Source: Nocardioides donggukensis (GTDB lineage: Bacteria; Actinomycetota; Actinomycetes; Propionibacteriales; Nocardioidaceae). Taken from it: a DNA stretch of 64,000 nt. The stretch is taken from assembly GCF_014842875.1 (NCBI RefSeq), contig NZ_JACYXZ010000005.1:124001-188000 (forward strand). The letters are read 5' to 3'. Both the position numbers and the translations under genes were made by a program. This document shows positions 41,707-50,570 of the stretch, piece after piece. How positions within the stretch are numbered: the stretch's first letter is position 1; each line of letters begins with the position of its first letter. The notes beneath the pieces are model-generated. The model had not been told where the DNA came from. It did no database searches and saw only the letters and a list, made by a program, of their open reading frames with translations.

Positions 41707-42918
41707 ATGGCTGAAGCGTTCGTGTACGACCACCTCCGCACCCCCCGCGGCAAGGGGAAGAAGAACGGCTCCCTCCACGAGGTGAAGCCCGTGGACCTGG
41801 TGGTCGGGCTGCTCGACGAGGTGCGCAAGCGCAACCCCACGCTCGACCCGGACCGGATCGACGACGTCGTGCTCGGCGTCGTCTCGCCCCTGGGCGACCA
41901 GGGCGGCGACATCGCCAAGACCGCCGCGCTGAAGGCCGGGCTCCCCGAGACCGTCGCCGGGGTCCAGCTGAACCGCTTCTGCGCCTCCGGGCTCGAGGCC
42001 GTCAACCAGGCCGCCTCGCGGGTCGCCGCCGGCTTCGAGGACCTGATCCTCGCCGGCGGTGTCGAGTCGATGAGCCGGGTGCCGATGGGCTCCGACGGCG
42101 GCGCCTGGGCCGCGGACCCGGCCACCGCGCTCGAGACCGGCTTCGTGCCCCAGGGCATCGGCGCCGACCTGATCGCCACCATCGAGGGCTTCGGCCGCGC
42201 CGAGGTGGACGCCTTCGCCGCCGAGTCCAACGCCCGGGCCGCCAAGGCGTGGGCGAACGGCTACTTCGCCAACTCCGTCATCCCGGTCACCGACCAGAAC
42301 GGGCTGACCGTCCTCGACCACGACGAGCTGATCCGGCCCGGCACCACCGTCGAGAGCCTGTCCGGCCTCAAGCCGAGCTTCGCCGAGATGGGCGCCCAGG
42401 CCGGCTTCGACGACGTCGCGCTGGAGAAGTACCACTGGGTCGAGCGGATCGACCACGTGCACCACGCCGGCAACTCCTCGGGCATCGTCGACGGTGCCGC
42501 GATCATGGCCGTCGGCAGTGAGCGGGTCGGCTCCGACCTCGGGCTCACCCCCCGCGCCCGGGTGCTCTCGGTCGCCGTCTCCGGCGCCGACCCGACGATC
42601 ATGCTCACCGGCCCCGCGCCCGCCGCCCGCAAGGCGCTCGCCAAGGCCGGCCTCGAGGTCGGCGACATCGACCTGTTCGAGATCAACGAGGCCTTCGCCG
42701 CGGTCGCGATGCGGTTCATGCGGGACATGGGCATCACCTCCGAGATCACCAACGTCAACGGTGGCGCGATCGCGATGGGCCACCCGCTGGGCGCGACCGG
42801 CGCGATGATCCTCGGCACGCTGATCGACGAGCTCGAGCGCCGCGACCAGCGCCGAGGCCTGGCCACGCTCTGCGTCGGCGGCGGCATGGGCATCGCCACC
42901 ATCGTCGAGCTGGTCTGA
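41707..42918 (+). CDS. fadA: acetyl-CoA C-acyltransferase (thiolase)
   Basis: Thiolase of 403 residues catalysing the last step of beta-oxidation. The acylated nucleophile is Cys92 in [14 protein letters not shown]. Near the C-terminus, [28 protein letters not shown] (His) and the base Cys in [10 protein letters not shown] complete the active site. The ATG at 41707 has an AGGGA ribosome site. The gene is first in an operon with the FadB-type gene 77 bases downstream. It is probably the fatty-acid-oxidation type rather than a biosynthetic PhaA, judged by its neighbour. Confidence 0.9.
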   Translation: MAEAFVYDHLRTPRGKGKKNGSLHEVKPVDLVVGLLDEVRKRNPTLDPDRIDDVVLGVVSPLGDQGGDIAKTAALKAGLPETVAGVQLNRFCASGLEAVNQAASRVAAGFEDLILAGGVESMSRVPMGSDGGAWAADPATALETGFVPQGIGADLIATIEGFGRAEVDAFAAESNARAAKAWANGYFANSVIPVTDQNGLTVLDHDELIRPGTTVESLSGLKPSFAEMGAQAGFDDVALEKYHWVERIDHVHHAGNSSGIVDGAAIMAVGSERVGSDLGLTPRARVLSVAVSGADPTIMLTGPAPAARKALAKAGLEVGDIDLFEINEAFAAVAMRFMRDMGITSEITNVNGGAIAMGHPLGATGAMILGTLIDELERRDQRRGLATLCVGGGMGIATIVELV

Positions 42919-42935
42919 CGCCCAGGCCCACCGCC

Positions 42936-42970
42936 GGTCGAGGAAGGCGCCCCGCGCCTGTCTCGAGACC
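42936..42970 (-). repeat. interspersed palindromic repeat, intergenic copy
   Basis: Read on the minus strand it begins GGTCTCGAGACAGGCGC and ends GCCTTCCTCGACC, sharing TCGAGACAGGC and GCCTTCCTCGACC with the copy at 33682. It sits between the thiolase and FadB genes, just before their AAAGGAAA ribosome site. Confidence 0.65.
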
Positions 42971-42995
42971 CGACCCTTCACGCAAAGGAAACCCG

Positions 42996-45233
42996 ATGAG
43001 CACCGCCACCCAGAGCGCCGTCCACTACGAGCGCGACGCCGACGGCATCGTCACCCTGACCCTCGACGACCCGACGTCGAGCGCCAACACCATGAACCCG
43101 CTCTACGTCTCCTCGATGGCCGACGCCGTCGAGCGGCTGTACGCCGAGCAGGACGAGGTCACCGGAGTGGTGATCGCCTCGGCGAAGAAGACCTTCTTCG
43201 CCGGCGGCGACCTCAAGGGCATGGTCGCCACCACGCCCGACGACGCGGCCGCGGTGTTCGAGATGGCCGAGGGGGTCAAGGCCGGCCTGCGCCGCCTCGA
43301 GCTCTTCCCGCGCCCGGTCGTCGCCGCCATCAACGGCGCCGCGCTCGGCGGCGGCCTCGAGATCTGCCTGGCCGCCAACCACCGGATCGTCGTCGACGAC
43401 CCGAAGGTCGAGCTCGGTCTCCCCGAGTCGACCCTCGGCCTGCTCCCGGGCGGCGGCGGCGTGACCCGCGTCGTACGCATGCTGGGCCTGCAGTCGGCCC
43501 TGATGGACGTGCTGCTCCCCGGCACCCGGTTCAAGCCCGCCCAGGCCAAGGAGAAGGGCCTGGTCGACGAGCTGGTCGACACCCGGGAGGAGCTGCTGCC
43601 GGCCGCGAAGGCCTGGCTCGCCGAGCACCGCGACGACGCCGAGGCCGCGCAGAACCCGTGGGACCGCGCCGGCTACCGGATGCCCGGTGGCACCCCCTCG
43701 ACCCCCAAGCTCGCGGCCTTCCTGCCCGCGTTCCCGGCGCTGCTGCGCCAGCAGACCAAGGGCGCCGTCTACCCGGCACCCCGGGCGATCCTGTCCGCGG
43801 CCGTCGAGGGGGCGCAGACCGACTTCGAGACCGCGTCGCGGATCGAGTCGCGCTACCTGACCCAGCTGATCGTCAACCAGCAGTCGAAGAACATGATCCA
43901 GGCGTTCTTCTTCGACCTGCAGGCCATCAACTCCGGGTCGCTGCGCCCCGACGGCGTGCCGGCGTACCAGGCCCGGAAGGTCGGGGTCCTCGGCGCCGGC
44001 ATGATGGGCGCCGGCATCGCCTACTCCTGCGCCCGGGCCGGCATGGACGTCGTGCTCAAGGACGTCGAGCAGGCCAGTGCCGAGAGGGGCAAGGCCTACA
44101 GCGCCAAGCTGCTCGACAAGGCCATCTCCCGCGGCCGGTCCACCGAGGAGAAGAAGGCCGAGCTGCTCGGCCGGATCACGCCGACCGCGGACCCCGCCGA
44201 CCTGACCGGCTGCGACCTCGTGATCGAGGCGGTCTTCGAGGACCCCTCGCTCAAGGCCAAGGTCTTCGCCGAGGTCGCGGAGTTCGTGAACGACGACGCG
44301 CTGCTGTGCTCGAACACCTCCACGCTGCCGATCACCGAGCTGGCCGAGGGCGTCGACCGTCCGGCGGACTTCATCGGGCTGCACTTCTTCTCGCCGGTGG
44401 ACAAGATGCCGCTGGTCGAGATCATCCGCGGCAAGGAGACCTCGGACGAGGCGCTCGCCAAGGCCTACGACGTCGTGCAGCAGATCCGGAAGACCCCGAT
44501 CGTGGTCAACGACAGCCGCGGCTTCTACACCTCGCGGGTCATCGGCACGATGGTCAACGAGGGGCTGACCATGCTCGGCGAGGGCGTGCACCCGGTCTCG
44601 CTGGAGCGGGCCGCCACCCAGGACGGCTACCCGGTCGGCACCCTGCAGCTCTCGGACGAGCTGAACATGGAGCTGATGAAGAAGATCCGCACGGCCACCG
44701 CCGAGGCCGCGGCGCGCGACGGCGTCGAGCTGCCCGAGGACCCCTCCGGCGACGTCATCGACACGATGATCGGGCTCGGCCGCTCCGGTCGGCTCAAGGG
44801 CGCCGGCTTCTACGAGTACGACGACTCCGGCAAGCGGCTGGGCCTGTGGCCGGGACTGGCCGAGACGTTCCCGGTGGCCGAGCAGCAGGTCCCGTTCCAG
44901 GACGTGAAGGACCGGCTGCTGTTCATCGAGGCGCTGGAGACCGCGAAGTGCTTCGAGGAGAACGTCATCACCTCGGCCGCGGCGGCCAACATCGGCTCGG
45001 TGATGGGGATCGGCTTCCCGCCCAACACCGGTGGCGCGGCGCAGTTCATGACCGGCTACGTGCCGGCCGAGTCGCCCGCCGGCCCCGGGGAGTCCGCCGA
45101 CTCGGAGCCGACCGTCGGGCTGGTGGCCTTCTGCGCCCGGGCCGACGAGCTGGCCGACGCCTACGGAGAGCGGTTCCGCCCCACCGCATACCTGCGCGCC
45201 ATGGCCGAGAAGGGCGAGTCCTTCCCCGCCTGA
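42996..45233 (+). CDS. fadB: FadB/FadJ-type enoyl-CoA hydratase / 3-hydroxyacyl-CoA dehydrogenase
   Basis: Multifunctional beta-oxidation protein of 745 residues. The N-terminal crotonase domain (residues 10-200) has INGAALGGGLEICLAANH and GLPESTLGLLPGGGG, the Glu-containing active site. A linker leads to the NAD-binding 3-hydroxyacyl-CoA dehydrogenase domain (VGVLGAGMMGAGIAYSCARA near residue 327, LHFFSPVDKMPLVEII near 462). The C-terminal helical domain has NDSRGFYTSRVIGTMVNEG. Together with the thiolase it forms a trifunctional complex. It lacks the extra N-terminal isomerase features that can be judged only by alignment. A repeat element lies just upstream. Confidence 0.92.
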   Translation: MSTATQSAVHYERDADGIVTLTLDDPTSSANTMNPLYVSSMADAVERLYAEQDEVTGVVIASAKKTFFAGGDLKGMVATTPDDAAAVFEMAEGVKAGLRRLELFPRPVVAAINGAALGGGLEICLAANHRIVVDDPKVELGLPESTLGLLPGGGGVTRVVRMLGLQSALMDVLLPGTRFKPAQAKEKGLVDELVDTREELLPAAKAWLAEHRDDAEAAQNPWDRAGYRMPGGTPSTPKLAAFLPAFPALLRQQTKGAVYPAPRAILSAAVEGAQTDFETASRIESRYLTQLIVNQQSKNMIQAFFFDLQAINSGSLRPDGVPAYQARKVGVLGAGMMGAGIAYSCARAGMDVVLKDVEQASAERGKAYSAKLLDKAISRGRSTEEKKAELLGRITPTADPADLTGCDLVIEAVFEDPSLKAKVFAEVAEFVNDDALLCSNTSTLPITELAEGVDRPADFIGLHFFSPVDKMPLVEIIRGKETSDEALAKAYDVVQQIRKTPIVVNDSRGFYTSRVIGTMVNEGLTMLGEGVHPVSLERAATQDGYPVGTLQLSDELNMELMKKIRTATAEAAARDGVELPEDPSGDVIDTMIGLGRSGRLKGAGFYEYDDSGKRLGLWPGLAETFPVAEQQVPFQDVKDRLLFIEALETAKCFEENVITSAAAANIGSVMGIGFPPNTGGAAQFMTGYVPAESPAGPGESADSEPTVGLVAFCARADELADAYGERFRPTAYLRAMAEKGESFPA

Positions 45234-45262
45234 CCCGGCGCTTCGGCCCACCCCACCCCCGC

Positions 45263-45310
45263 CGACCCGTCGCTTGTGTCCGCGTCCCTGTCGACACAAG
45301 CGACGGGTCG
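45263..45310 (+). repeat. 18-base perfect inverted repeat, plus partial third copy
   Basis: CGACCCGTCGCTTGTGTC and its exact complement flank a 12-base loop. A related half-copy (GTCGACACCAGCGACGGGT) follows at 45322-45340. It may terminate the fadAB transcript; the extra copy suggests a repeat family rather than a simple terminator. Confidence 0.65.
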
Positions 45311-45386
45311 CGGTGCTGTGGGTCGACACCAGCGACGGGTGGACGATTCCGGGGACAGTGGCGGGCCCGGCGGGGAGAATGGCCCG

Positions 45387-46184
45387 GTGACGGACCACCA
45401 GAGCACCGACGCCGCCGCGACCGCGGAGTCGCACCCGACCCCTGAGCCGCACCCGGACGCCCACCCCTCGGGGCACGGCGTCGGGGGGCTGGTCGAGGTC
45501 CGCGGGCTGCGGGTCCGCTTCGGCGCGGTCGAGGCGGTCAGCGGCATCGACCTCGACGCCCGCCCCGGCCAGGCCACCGCGCTGCTCGGGCGCAACGGCG
45601 CGGGCAAGTCCACGACGATGCGGGTGCTGGCCGGCGTCGTACCGCCCACCGAGGGCACCGTCCACGTGGCCGGCCACGACCTGCGCACCGACCGGCTGGC
45701 CGCCCAGCACCGGCTCGGCTACTGCCCCGACGTCGGCGGGCTGGTCCCGCGGGCCACCCCCTGGGAGCACCTCCAGCTGGCGGCCCGACTGCGCCGCCTC
45801 GACGACTGGGAGGACCGGGCCCGCGACCTGCTGGAGCGGTTCGAGCTCGGCGCGGTCACGCACCGGGTCACGGCCGGCTTCTCGCACGGCATGGGCCGAC
45901 GGATGTCGGTCGTGCTGGCCGCCTTCCACCGACCCGCCGTGCTGCTGCTCGACGAGCCATTCGACGGCGTCGACCCGCTGGGCGTCGAGGCCACCATGGA
46001 CGTCATCGCCGACGCCCGTGCGGCCGGTGCCTGCGTCCTGGTCTCCACGCACCTGCGCGAGCTCGCGATCGAGGCCTGCACCACGGCCCTCGTGCTGCGC
46101 GGCGGCGCCCAGGTGGCCGACGTCTCCGCGCAGGAGCTCGCGGGGGAGGACGGTGCCCGTGCCTACCGGTCGCTCCTGGACTGA
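45387..46184 (+). CDS. ABC transporter ATP-binding protein
   Basis: ATPase of 265 residues for an ABC-2-like export system. After a His/Pro/Asp-rich 30-residue leader come Walker A (LLGRNGAGKSTTM near residue 72) and Walker B (AVLLLDEPFDGVDPLG near 185), with STHLRE as the H-loop. The ABC signature is degenerate: the position of LSGGQ reads FSHGMGRRMSVV. The Q-loop region has YCPDVGGLVPRATPWEHL. The GTG at 45387 follows GAGAAT plus 6 bases. It overlaps the permease gene by 26 bases, so the two are a unit; the substrate is unknown. Confidence 0.85.
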   Translation: MTDHQSTDAAATAESHPTPEPHPDAHPSGHGVGGLVEVRGLRVRFGAVEAVSGIDLDARPGQATALLGRNGAGKSTTMRVLAGVVPPTEGTVHVAGHDLRTDRLAAQHRLGYCPDVGGLVPRATPWEHLQLAARLRRLDDWEDRARDLLERFELGAVTHRVTAGFSHGMGRRMSVVLAAFHRPAVLLLDEPFDGVDPLGVEATMDVIADARAAGACVLVSTHLRELAIEACTTALVLRGGAQVADVSAQELAGEDGARAYRSLLD

Positions 46185-47697
46185 CCCGATCGCCGACGTC
46201 GGCAGCCTGGTCCGGTTCCGGTTCGGCGCCGCCCGCCCCGACCGACCCGGTGGGGCGCGTCGCACCCGGCTGCTGATCGGGATCCCGGCCGCGATCACGC
46301 TGGCCGTGCTACTCGTCCCGGCGGCCGCTGCCGGCGCCGGCTCCCGCGAGGGGTACGCCCTCGACCTCCTGGTGATCCTGCCGACCGCGGCCACGGCGTT
46401 CCTGCTGCTCACGATCGTCTCCGCCGTCGCCTCGGGCGGCGGGCGGGAGCTCCTGTCCCGCGAGCACGGCGTCGCCTACCCGGTCAGCCCGGTCACCGAC
46501 CACCTCGGGGCGCTGCTCATGGCGCCGCTCAACATCGCCTGGCTGGTCCAGGGCTGGCTGCTCCTCGGCCTCACGTCGTACGGCGCCGGGTGGCGGGCCC
46601 TGCTCCCGGCCGAGCTGCTCATGCTGCTCTTCCTGGCCGCCGCGACCGCCCTCGGCCAGGTCGTGGGCTGGTCGGTGGAGGCCGTCCGCCGGGCCCGGTA
46701 CGGCGTCGTCGCCTACCGCGGGCTGGTCGTCGCCAGCCTGGCGCTCTCCGCCTGGCTGGTCGCCACCGACCGTCTCGTGGACGTGCTGTCCGCGTCACCG
46801 ACCGTGCACCTCGCGGTCGCGGTGGCCCGGATCCAGGACGGCGAGGCCGGCTACCCGCTGGCCGTGCTCGGCGTCCTGGTGGCGCTGCTGGTCGCCTCCG
46901 TGCTGGCCGGGATCGTGCCGGCCACGCTCGCGCTGCGCCGGCCGCCGCGCGACGAGGCCCGGCTGGAGTCCGGCACCCATCGTCCGCGCGGCGACGCCCG
47001 CTCGGACCTGATGGCACTGGCGCGGGTGGACCTGTCCTCCGTCCTGCGCTCGGTGCCGCTGCGCCGCGGACTGCTCACGCTGGCCCTGCTCCCGGGCCTG
47101 GCCGCGCTGGGCGGAGCGATCGCCTGGGACATGCTGATCCTGATGCCGGGGCTGGTCGCCTCCGGCGCCGCCCTGCTCTTCGGGGTGAACGCCTGGTGCC
47201 TCGACGGCCGGGGCGCCCTGTGGCGCGGCAGCCTGCCGGTGGACCCCGACCTGGCGTTCGTCTCCCGCGCCGGGGTGCTGGCCGGCCTGCTGATGGCGGC
47301 CTCGGCGGTCACGATCGCCCTGGGCTCCCTGCGCGCGGGTCTGCCCTCCGCCGCGGTGCTGGTCGCGCTGCTCTGCGCCTGGCTCGTGGTCACGCTCCAG
47401 GTGACGACGGCATCCATGCGCTGGTCGGCGCGGGCGCCGTACGCCGCGGACATGCGCAGCGCCCGGGCCACCCCGGCACCGCCGGCCGTGATGGTCGGCT
47501 ACTCGGCCCGGCTGGCGCTGAGCACGACGCTGCTGGGCCTGCTGTTCTCGACGGTCGCGGTCTTCGGGGTCTGGTGGCTCAGCGTGGTGGTGGCCGCCCC
47601 GCTGCTTGCCTGGTGGTGGCGGCGGCTGGGCCAGGTCCGCCGGCAGTGGTCCGAGCCGACCACCCGGTCCCGGGTCGCGGTGACCGTGGCCGCCTGA
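46159..47697 (+). CDS. ABC-type transporter membrane protein
   Basis: Membrane protein of about 512 residues with ten or more hydrophobic segments (for example LLIGIPAAITLAVLLVPAAA and LNIAWLVQGWLLLGLTSYG). It has no ATPase domain, and its position directly after an ABC ATPase gene makes it the permease. The GTG at 46159 is preferred to the GTG at 46153 because GGAGGA lies 8 bases upstream. The gene overlaps the ATPase gene. The C-terminus (VAVTVAA) lies in a 28-base segment that is duplicated just after the stop. The substrate is not predictable. Confidence 0.78.
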   Translation: MPTGRSWTDPIADVGSLVRFRFGAARPDRPGGARRTRLLIGIPAAITLAVLLVPAAAAGAGSREGYALDLLVILPTAATAFLLLTIVSAVASGGGRELLSREHGVAYPVSPVTDHLGALLMAPLNIAWLVQGWLLLGLTSYGAGWRALLPAELLMLLFLAAATALGQVVGWSVEAVRRARYGVVAYRGLVVASLALSAWLVATDRLVDVLSASPTVHLAVAVARIQDGEAGYPLAVLGVLVALLVASVLAGIVPATLALRRPPRDEARLESGTHRPRGDARSDLMALARVDLSSVLRSVPLRRGLLTLALLPGLAALGGAIAWDMLILMPGLVASGAALLFGVNAWCLDGRGALWRGSLPVDPDLAFVSRAGVLAGLLMAASAVTIALGSLRAGLPSAAVLVALLCAWLVVTLQVTTASMRWSARAPYAADMRSARATPAPPAVMVGYSARLALSTTLLGLLFSTVAVFGVWWLSVVVAAPLLAWWWRRLGQVRRQWSEPTTRSRVAVTVAA

Positions 47698-47744
47698 GCG
47701 GGCCTCCCGCCGTCGACGTGGCCGCCTGAGGGGGCCTCCCGCCG
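47685..47744 (+). repeat. 28-base direct duplication covering the permease stop codon
   Basis: Bases 47685-47712 and 47717-47744 are the same 28-base sequence with one mismatch. The first copy contains the last codons and stop of the permease gene. A recent local duplication is the simplest reading. Confidence 0.75.
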
Positions 47745-47745
47745 C

Positions 47746-47824
47746 GGGCGCGACCGGCCGGGCTCGGGCGCGACCGGCCGGGCTCGGGCGCGACCGGACG
47801 GGCTCGGGAGCTCCGGCCGGGCTC
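47746..47824 (+). repeat. 20-base tandem repeat (three units plus a degenerate fourth)
   Basis: GGGCGCGACCGGCCGGGCTC is repeated at 47746, 47766 and 47786 (one mismatch), with a degenerate fourth unit at 47806. It fills the convergent gap between the permease and lipoprotein genes and just reaches the lipoprotein stop. Confidence 0.75.
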
Positions 47825-48404
47825 AGGAGTGCCGGTCGGCGCAGGTCGCCTGTGCCTGCCCGAGCCGGCGGACCGACTCCGACCCGGCGTCCCCGGCCAG
47901 CCCGTCGACCGCCGCCGACCGCAACTCCTCGTCGTCGAGCGCGTCCCGGAGGCAGTCCCGGAAGCCGGCCTCGTCGAGCCCCCGGGTGGCCTTCGCCTGG
48001 GCCCGCCCGACCACGGAGACGAAGTCCACGCACCCGAACCAGGCGTCCACCCAGCTCCCGGCCGGCCCGCGGTCCAGCGACGGCATCTGCGCCGCGGCGG
48101 ACCCGGCCCCGTCCAGCAGTCCGGCCTCCCGCAGCTCCTCGTCGCCGAGGTCGGCCGAGAGGGCGGCCCCGAAGCAGTCCGCGGCCCCGGCCGACTCGGG
48201 GCTGAGCCGGGCGAACAGCGCTGAGAGCTCCGCGGCGACGTCGGCCGAGCCGGTGGTCGTCGTCGCCGTGCCGGTGGAGGCGGCCTCCCGGTCGTCGGCG
48301 GCACCGGGGGTGCCGGTGCCCGAGCAGGCCGCGGTCAGGCCCAGCAGGAGCAGCAGCATCAGCGCGCGCAGCCTGGCCGGAGGGGTGGATCGGGGCACGG
48401 GCAC
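47823..48404 (-). CDS. putative lipoprotein of unknown function
   Basis: Protein of 193 residues that I do not recognise. A basic N-terminus and a Leu-rich helix lead to the lipobox LTAAC (Cys27), followed by a Thr/Gly/Ala-rich linker. The mature domain is helical and acidic with four Cys (DCFG, GCVD, DCLRD, ATCAD), perhaps two disulfides outside the membrane. Two related segments (LGDEELREAGLLDG near residue 88 and LDDEELRSAAVDGLAG near 155) suggest an internal repeat. The neighbouring ABC exporter is convergent, so shared function is not implied. Confidence 0.7.
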   Translation of the reverse strand: MPVPRSTPPARLRALMLLLLLGLTAACSGTGTPGAADDREAASTGTATTTTGSADVAAELSALFARLSPESAGAADCFGAALSADLGDEELREAGLLDGAGSAAAQMPSLDRGPAGSWVDAWFGCVDFVSVVGRAQAKATRGLDEAGFRDCLRDALDDEELRSAAVDGLAGDAGSESVRRLGQAQATCADRHS

Positions 48405-48507
48405 CTCCTCGGCGCGGGGACGGGTCGACGCTTGGTCGACGCAGGGTCAACGCCGCAGAGCCGCGGACGCTACGCGGATGCCGCTCCCGCCGGTTCCCGG
48501 TGACCGT

Positions 48508-48513
48508 TAGGTT
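48508..48513 (+). promoter_or_regulatory. candidate -10 element (TAGGTT), leaderless
   Basis: TAGGTT is followed by CACTGC and the ATG at 48520. It would start the four-gene kinase/dehydrogenase operon. Confidence 0.45.
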
Positions 48514-48519
48514 CACTGC

Positions 48520-49767
48520 ATGGACTTCTCTCCCACCCCCCGGGCCGCCGCGCTGACCAGCCGGGTCGCGGACTTCATGCGCGAGCACGTCACCCCGATC
48601 GAGGGCGACTACCACCGCGACCTCGCCGAGCAGCGGCGCACCGGCGATCCGTGGACCCCGCTCCCGGTCCTCGACGAGCTCCGGGCCAAGGCCCGCGAGC
48701 AGGGCCTGTGGAACCTGTTCCTGCCCCGCGAGCACGCCGGGGAGTACGCCGCCCGCTTCGGCACCGACGGCGGCGAGGGGCTGACCAACGTCGACTACGC
48801 GCCGATCGCCGAGCTCACCGGCCGGTCCGCGATCGCGCCGTACGTCTTCAACTGCAACGCCCCCGACACCGGCAACATGGAGGTGCTGCTGAAGTACGGC
48901 AGCGCCGAGCAGCGCGAGCAGTGGCTCGAGCCGCTCCTCGACGGCCGGATCCGCAGCGCCTTCGGGATGACCGAGCCGGGCGTCGCCTCCTCCGACGCCA
49001 CCAACATGGAGGCGACCGCGATCGTCGACGGCGACGAGGTGGTCGTCAACGGTCGCAAGTGGTGGACCACCGGCATCGGCAACCCCGACTGCAAGGTGAT
49101 CATCTTCATGGGGCTCTCGGACCCGGACGCCGACCGGCACCACCGGCACACGATGCTGCTCGTGCCCACGGACGCGCCGGGCGTGAAGGTGGAGCGGATG
49201 CTGTCCACGATGGGGATCCAGGACGAGCCGTTCGGGCACGGCGAGGTCTCCTTCACCGACGTCCGGGTGCCGATCGGGAACGTCATCTCCGGCCCCGGCG
49301 AGGCGTTCGCGATCGCGCAGGGCCGGCTCGGCCCCGGCCGGATCCACCACTGCATGCGGCTGATCGGGCTCGCCGAGCACGCACTCGAGGCGGCCTGCGC
49401 GCGTGGCCTGGCCCGGACCGCGTTCGGGAAGCCGATCGCCGACCTCGGCGGCAACCGGGAGCGGATCGCCGACGCCCGGATCGCCATCGACTCCACGCGA
49501 CTGCTGGTGCTGCACGCGGCGTGGAAGCTCGACCAGGGCGGTCCGCGCAACGCACTCTCCGAGGTCAGCCAGATCAAGGTCGCGGCGCCCAACATGGCCC
49601 AGCAGGTCATCGACATGGCGATGCAGATGCACGGCGGCGCCGGACTCTCCGACGACTTCGACCTCGCGGCCGCCTGGACCAACGCCCGCACCCTCCGGCT
49701 GGCGGACGGGCCGGACGAGGTGCACCGCGGGCTGATCGCCCGGCTCGAGCTCGGCAAGCACCAGTGA
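48520..49767 (+). CDS. acyl-CoA dehydrogenase (ACAD10/11-like)
   Basis: FAD enzyme of 415 residues. The ACAD core is visible: FGMTEPGVASSDATNMEAT near residue 148 (flavin/substrate loop), VNGRKWWTTGIGNPDCKV, HGEVSFTDVRVP and the C-terminal MQMHGGAGLSDDFDLA. The subgroup with NMEVLLKYGSAEQ and WWTTG resembles the dehydrogenase half of ACAD10/ACAD11. It is first in a tight operon with an SDR, an APH-family kinase and a phosphatase. In ACAD11-type chemistry this protein would act on a phosphorylated 4-hydroxyacyl-CoA; that role is inferred from context. Confidence 0.88.
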   Translation: MDFSPTPRAAALTSRVADFMREHVTPIEGDYHRDLAEQRRTGDPWTPLPVLDELRAKAREQGLWNLFLPREHAGEYAARFGTDGGEGLTNVDYAPIAELTGRSAIAPYVFNCNAPDTGNMEVLLKYGSAEQREQWLEPLLDGRIRSAFGMTEPGVASSDATNMEATAIVDGDEVVVNGRKWWTTGIGNPDCKVIIFMGLSDPDADRHHRHTMLLVPTDAPGVKVERMLSTMGIQDEPFGHGEVSFTDVRVPIGNVISGPGEAFAIAQGRLGPGRIHHCMRLIGLAEHALEAACARGLARTAFGKPIADLGGNRERIADARIAIDSTRLLVLHAAWKLDQGGPRNALSEVSQIKVAAPNMAQQVIDMAMQMHGGAGLSDDFDLAAAWTNARTLRLADGPDEVHRGLIARLELGKHQ

Positions 49768-50570
49768 GCGGCCCGTCCGAACCCTCCGGCCCGCCCGGCC
49801 CGCCGTCCGACCTGTCGTCCGGTCGCCGGGTGCTGGTCACCGGGGCCGCCTCCGGCCTCGGGGCGGCCCTGGTCCGCGCGTTCGAGGCGGCCGGGGACCG
49901 GGTGCTGGCCACCGACCTGGGCGGCACCGGCTTCGACCTCGACATCACCTCCGACGCCGACTGGGCGCGCGCGGTCGAGCACGTCGAGGCCGAGTGGGGC
50001 GGTCTGGACATCCTGGTCAACAACGCCGGCGTGGCCGGCGGCGGCCGGCTGCACCTGGCCACCCTCGAGGAGTGGCAGTGGATCTTCGAGATCAACCTCT
50101 TCGGCGCGGTCCGCGGCACCCGCGCGTTCGTCCCGATGCTGCGCGAGCAGGGGTCCGGTCACATCGTCAACGTCGCCTCGCTCGCGGGACTCGTGCACCC
50201 GGCCGGGATGGCCTCCTACAACGCGGTCAAGGCGGCGGTGGTGGCGCTCAGCGAGACCACCGGCCACGAGCTGGCCGGTCACGGGGTGCGCTGCTCGGTG
50301 GTCTGCCCGTCGTACTTCCGGACCAACCTCATGGACTCCCTCCAGGGCGCCGACACCGCCCTCGGCACGGTGATCTCCGGCCTGGTGGAGAGCTCGCCGT
50401 TCACCGCCGAGGACATCGCCGCCGAGGTGCTCGCCGGGATCGCACGGCAACAGGAAGTGATCATTCCGGACGAAGCCGCCCGCCGGGCGGTCGACCTCAA
50501 GCAGAATGACCGCGCGGGGTACGACGCGGTCATGCGACAGCAGGCAGCCAGGTTGGACAGGATGGACTGA
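49764..50570 (+). CDS. short-chain dehydrogenase/reductase
   Basis: Classical SDR of 268 residues after a 20-residue Pro/Gly/Ser leader. The cofactor motif is VLVTGAASGLGAALVRAF, followed by LVNNAGVAGGG near residue 90. The catalytic Ser is in IVNVASLAG and the Tyr/Lys in ASYNAVKAAV near 152-156. The acidic residue in LATDLGG after strand 2 favours NAD(H). The GTG start overlaps the acyl-CoA dehydrogenase stop by four bases. In this operon it could oxidise or reduce the hydroxy/keto group of the acyl-CoA intermediate. Confidence 0.88.
   Translation: MSGPSEPSGPPGPPSDLSSGRRVLVTGAASGLGAALVRAFEAAGDRVLATDLGGTGFDLDITSDADWARAVEHVEAEWGGLDILVNNAGVAGGGRLHLATLEEWQWIFEINLFGAVRGTRAFVPMLREQGSGHIVNVASLAGLVHPAGMASYNAVKAAVVALSETTGHELAGHGVRCSVVCPSYFRTNLMDSLQGADTALGTVISGLVESSPFTAEDIAAEVLAGIARQQEVIIPDEAARRAVDLKQNDRAGYDAVMRQQAARLDRMD

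Noticed and set aside
42978-46412. A 1144-codon minus-strand frame over the FadB and ABC ATPase genes
   Set aside because: The plus-strand frames carry complete catalytic motifs; the antisense frame has none.
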